Part shown: piece by piece, positions 63,883 to 64,000 of the stretch
Numbering within the stretch: position 1 is the first letter of the stretch
How the letters are laid out: each line of letters begins with the position of its first letter
Assembly (NCBI RefSeq): GCF_003353175.1
Contig: NZ_QHKS01000018.1
Coordinates: forward strand, 95,056-159,055
Length of the DNA: 64,000 nucleotides
Reading direction: 5' to 3'
Source: Paraburkholderia lacunae
GTDB taxonomy: Bacteria > Pseudomonadota > Gammaproteobacteria > Burkholderiales > Burkholderiaceae
Notes under the pieces: generated by a model
What the model was told of the DNA's origin: nothing
The model's input: the letters and a program-made list of their open reading frames with translations, nothing else
Databases searched by the model: none
Translations under genes and position numbers: made by a program

Positions 63883-64000
63883 CTGTAGTGGTCAAGTTAT
63901 TTCGGACAGGGAGATAGGTTCTTTCACTGTCGGTTTCGCCTCGTAGGCAGCGGGCGACAGATAGCCCAAAGTCGAATGCAGGCGTACGGCATTGTAGAAA
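63883..64000 (-). mobile_element. IS3-family insertion sequence, 3' end (transposase C-terminus), cut by window edge
   Basis: The minus strand enters from the right edge reading YNAVRLHSTLGYLSPAAYEA, then KPTVKEPISLSEIT and a stop at 63892. This is the C-terminus of an IS3-family OrfB transposase. TGTAGTGGTCAAGTTATTTCGGACA just around the stop looks like the terminal inverted repeat, placing the element end near 63883. The rest lies outside the window, so completeness is unknown. Confidence 0.85.

Overview
The window looks like a chromosomal segment of a Burkholderiaceae beta-proteobacterium, most likely Paraburkholderia or Caballeronia. This is inferred from the GC-rich coding style, the acetoacetate decarboxylase / 3-hydroxybutyrate dehydrogenase / patatin cluster, an MXKDX pentapeptide protein beside a YedY-like molybdoenzyme, a TPP-riboswitch-controlled thiC, a BamC lipoprotein and IS3/IS30 remnants. 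No database search was possible.

The window splits at a tRNA-Leu(UAA) gene (41299-41383). Left of it (1-41.2 kb) the DNA is loosely packed and full of relics. These are a frameshifted EAL gene next to an IS30 remnant, a truncated response regulator fused to a chemoreceptor fragment, a P4-type integrase N-terminus, SDR, NmrA, PEBP and cupin remnants, and an IS3 remnant. The working genes there fall into themes. First is c-di-GMP turnover and sensing: a membrane GGDEF protein, a six-PAS GGDEF-EAL protein and a sensor kinase that has lost its regulator. Second is acetoacetate/PHB metabolism (11.9-14.8 kb). Third is a tripartite EmrAB-NodT efflux operon (19.4-23.9 kb). Fourth is a set of repeated redox and stress modules: two LysR paralogues, two Ohr/OsmC proteins, two AhpD-like proteins, two DedA proteins, three NmrA-like genes (one broken), an NDH-2-like oxidoreductase and an ECF41-type sigma factor.

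Right of the tRNA (41.5-63.5 kb) the genes are compact and orderly. A LacI regulator is followed by an overlapping ABC importer operon with a metallophosphodiesterase. Then come a DUF2569 protein, MFS and EamA transporters, an MXKDX / YedY-like / cytochrome b / DUF1223 redox cluster, an Rnk-like regulator, thiC, small envelope proteins, lactate permease, a second EamA transporter and bamC. The right edge is the 3' end of an IS3-family element.

Two non-coding loci stand out. (1) Between the TPP riboswitch and the thiC start lie four 44-base hairpin repeats, one nested inside another, ending next to the Shine-Dalgarno. (2) At 61.47-61.76 kb on the minus strand, a canonical -24/-12 sigma-54 promoter has a perfect IHF consensus and a 9-bp inverted repeat upstream. 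It precedes a roughly 207-nt structured transcript ending in a strong intrinsic terminator, which is a good candidate for an undescribed sigma-54-dependent small RNA.
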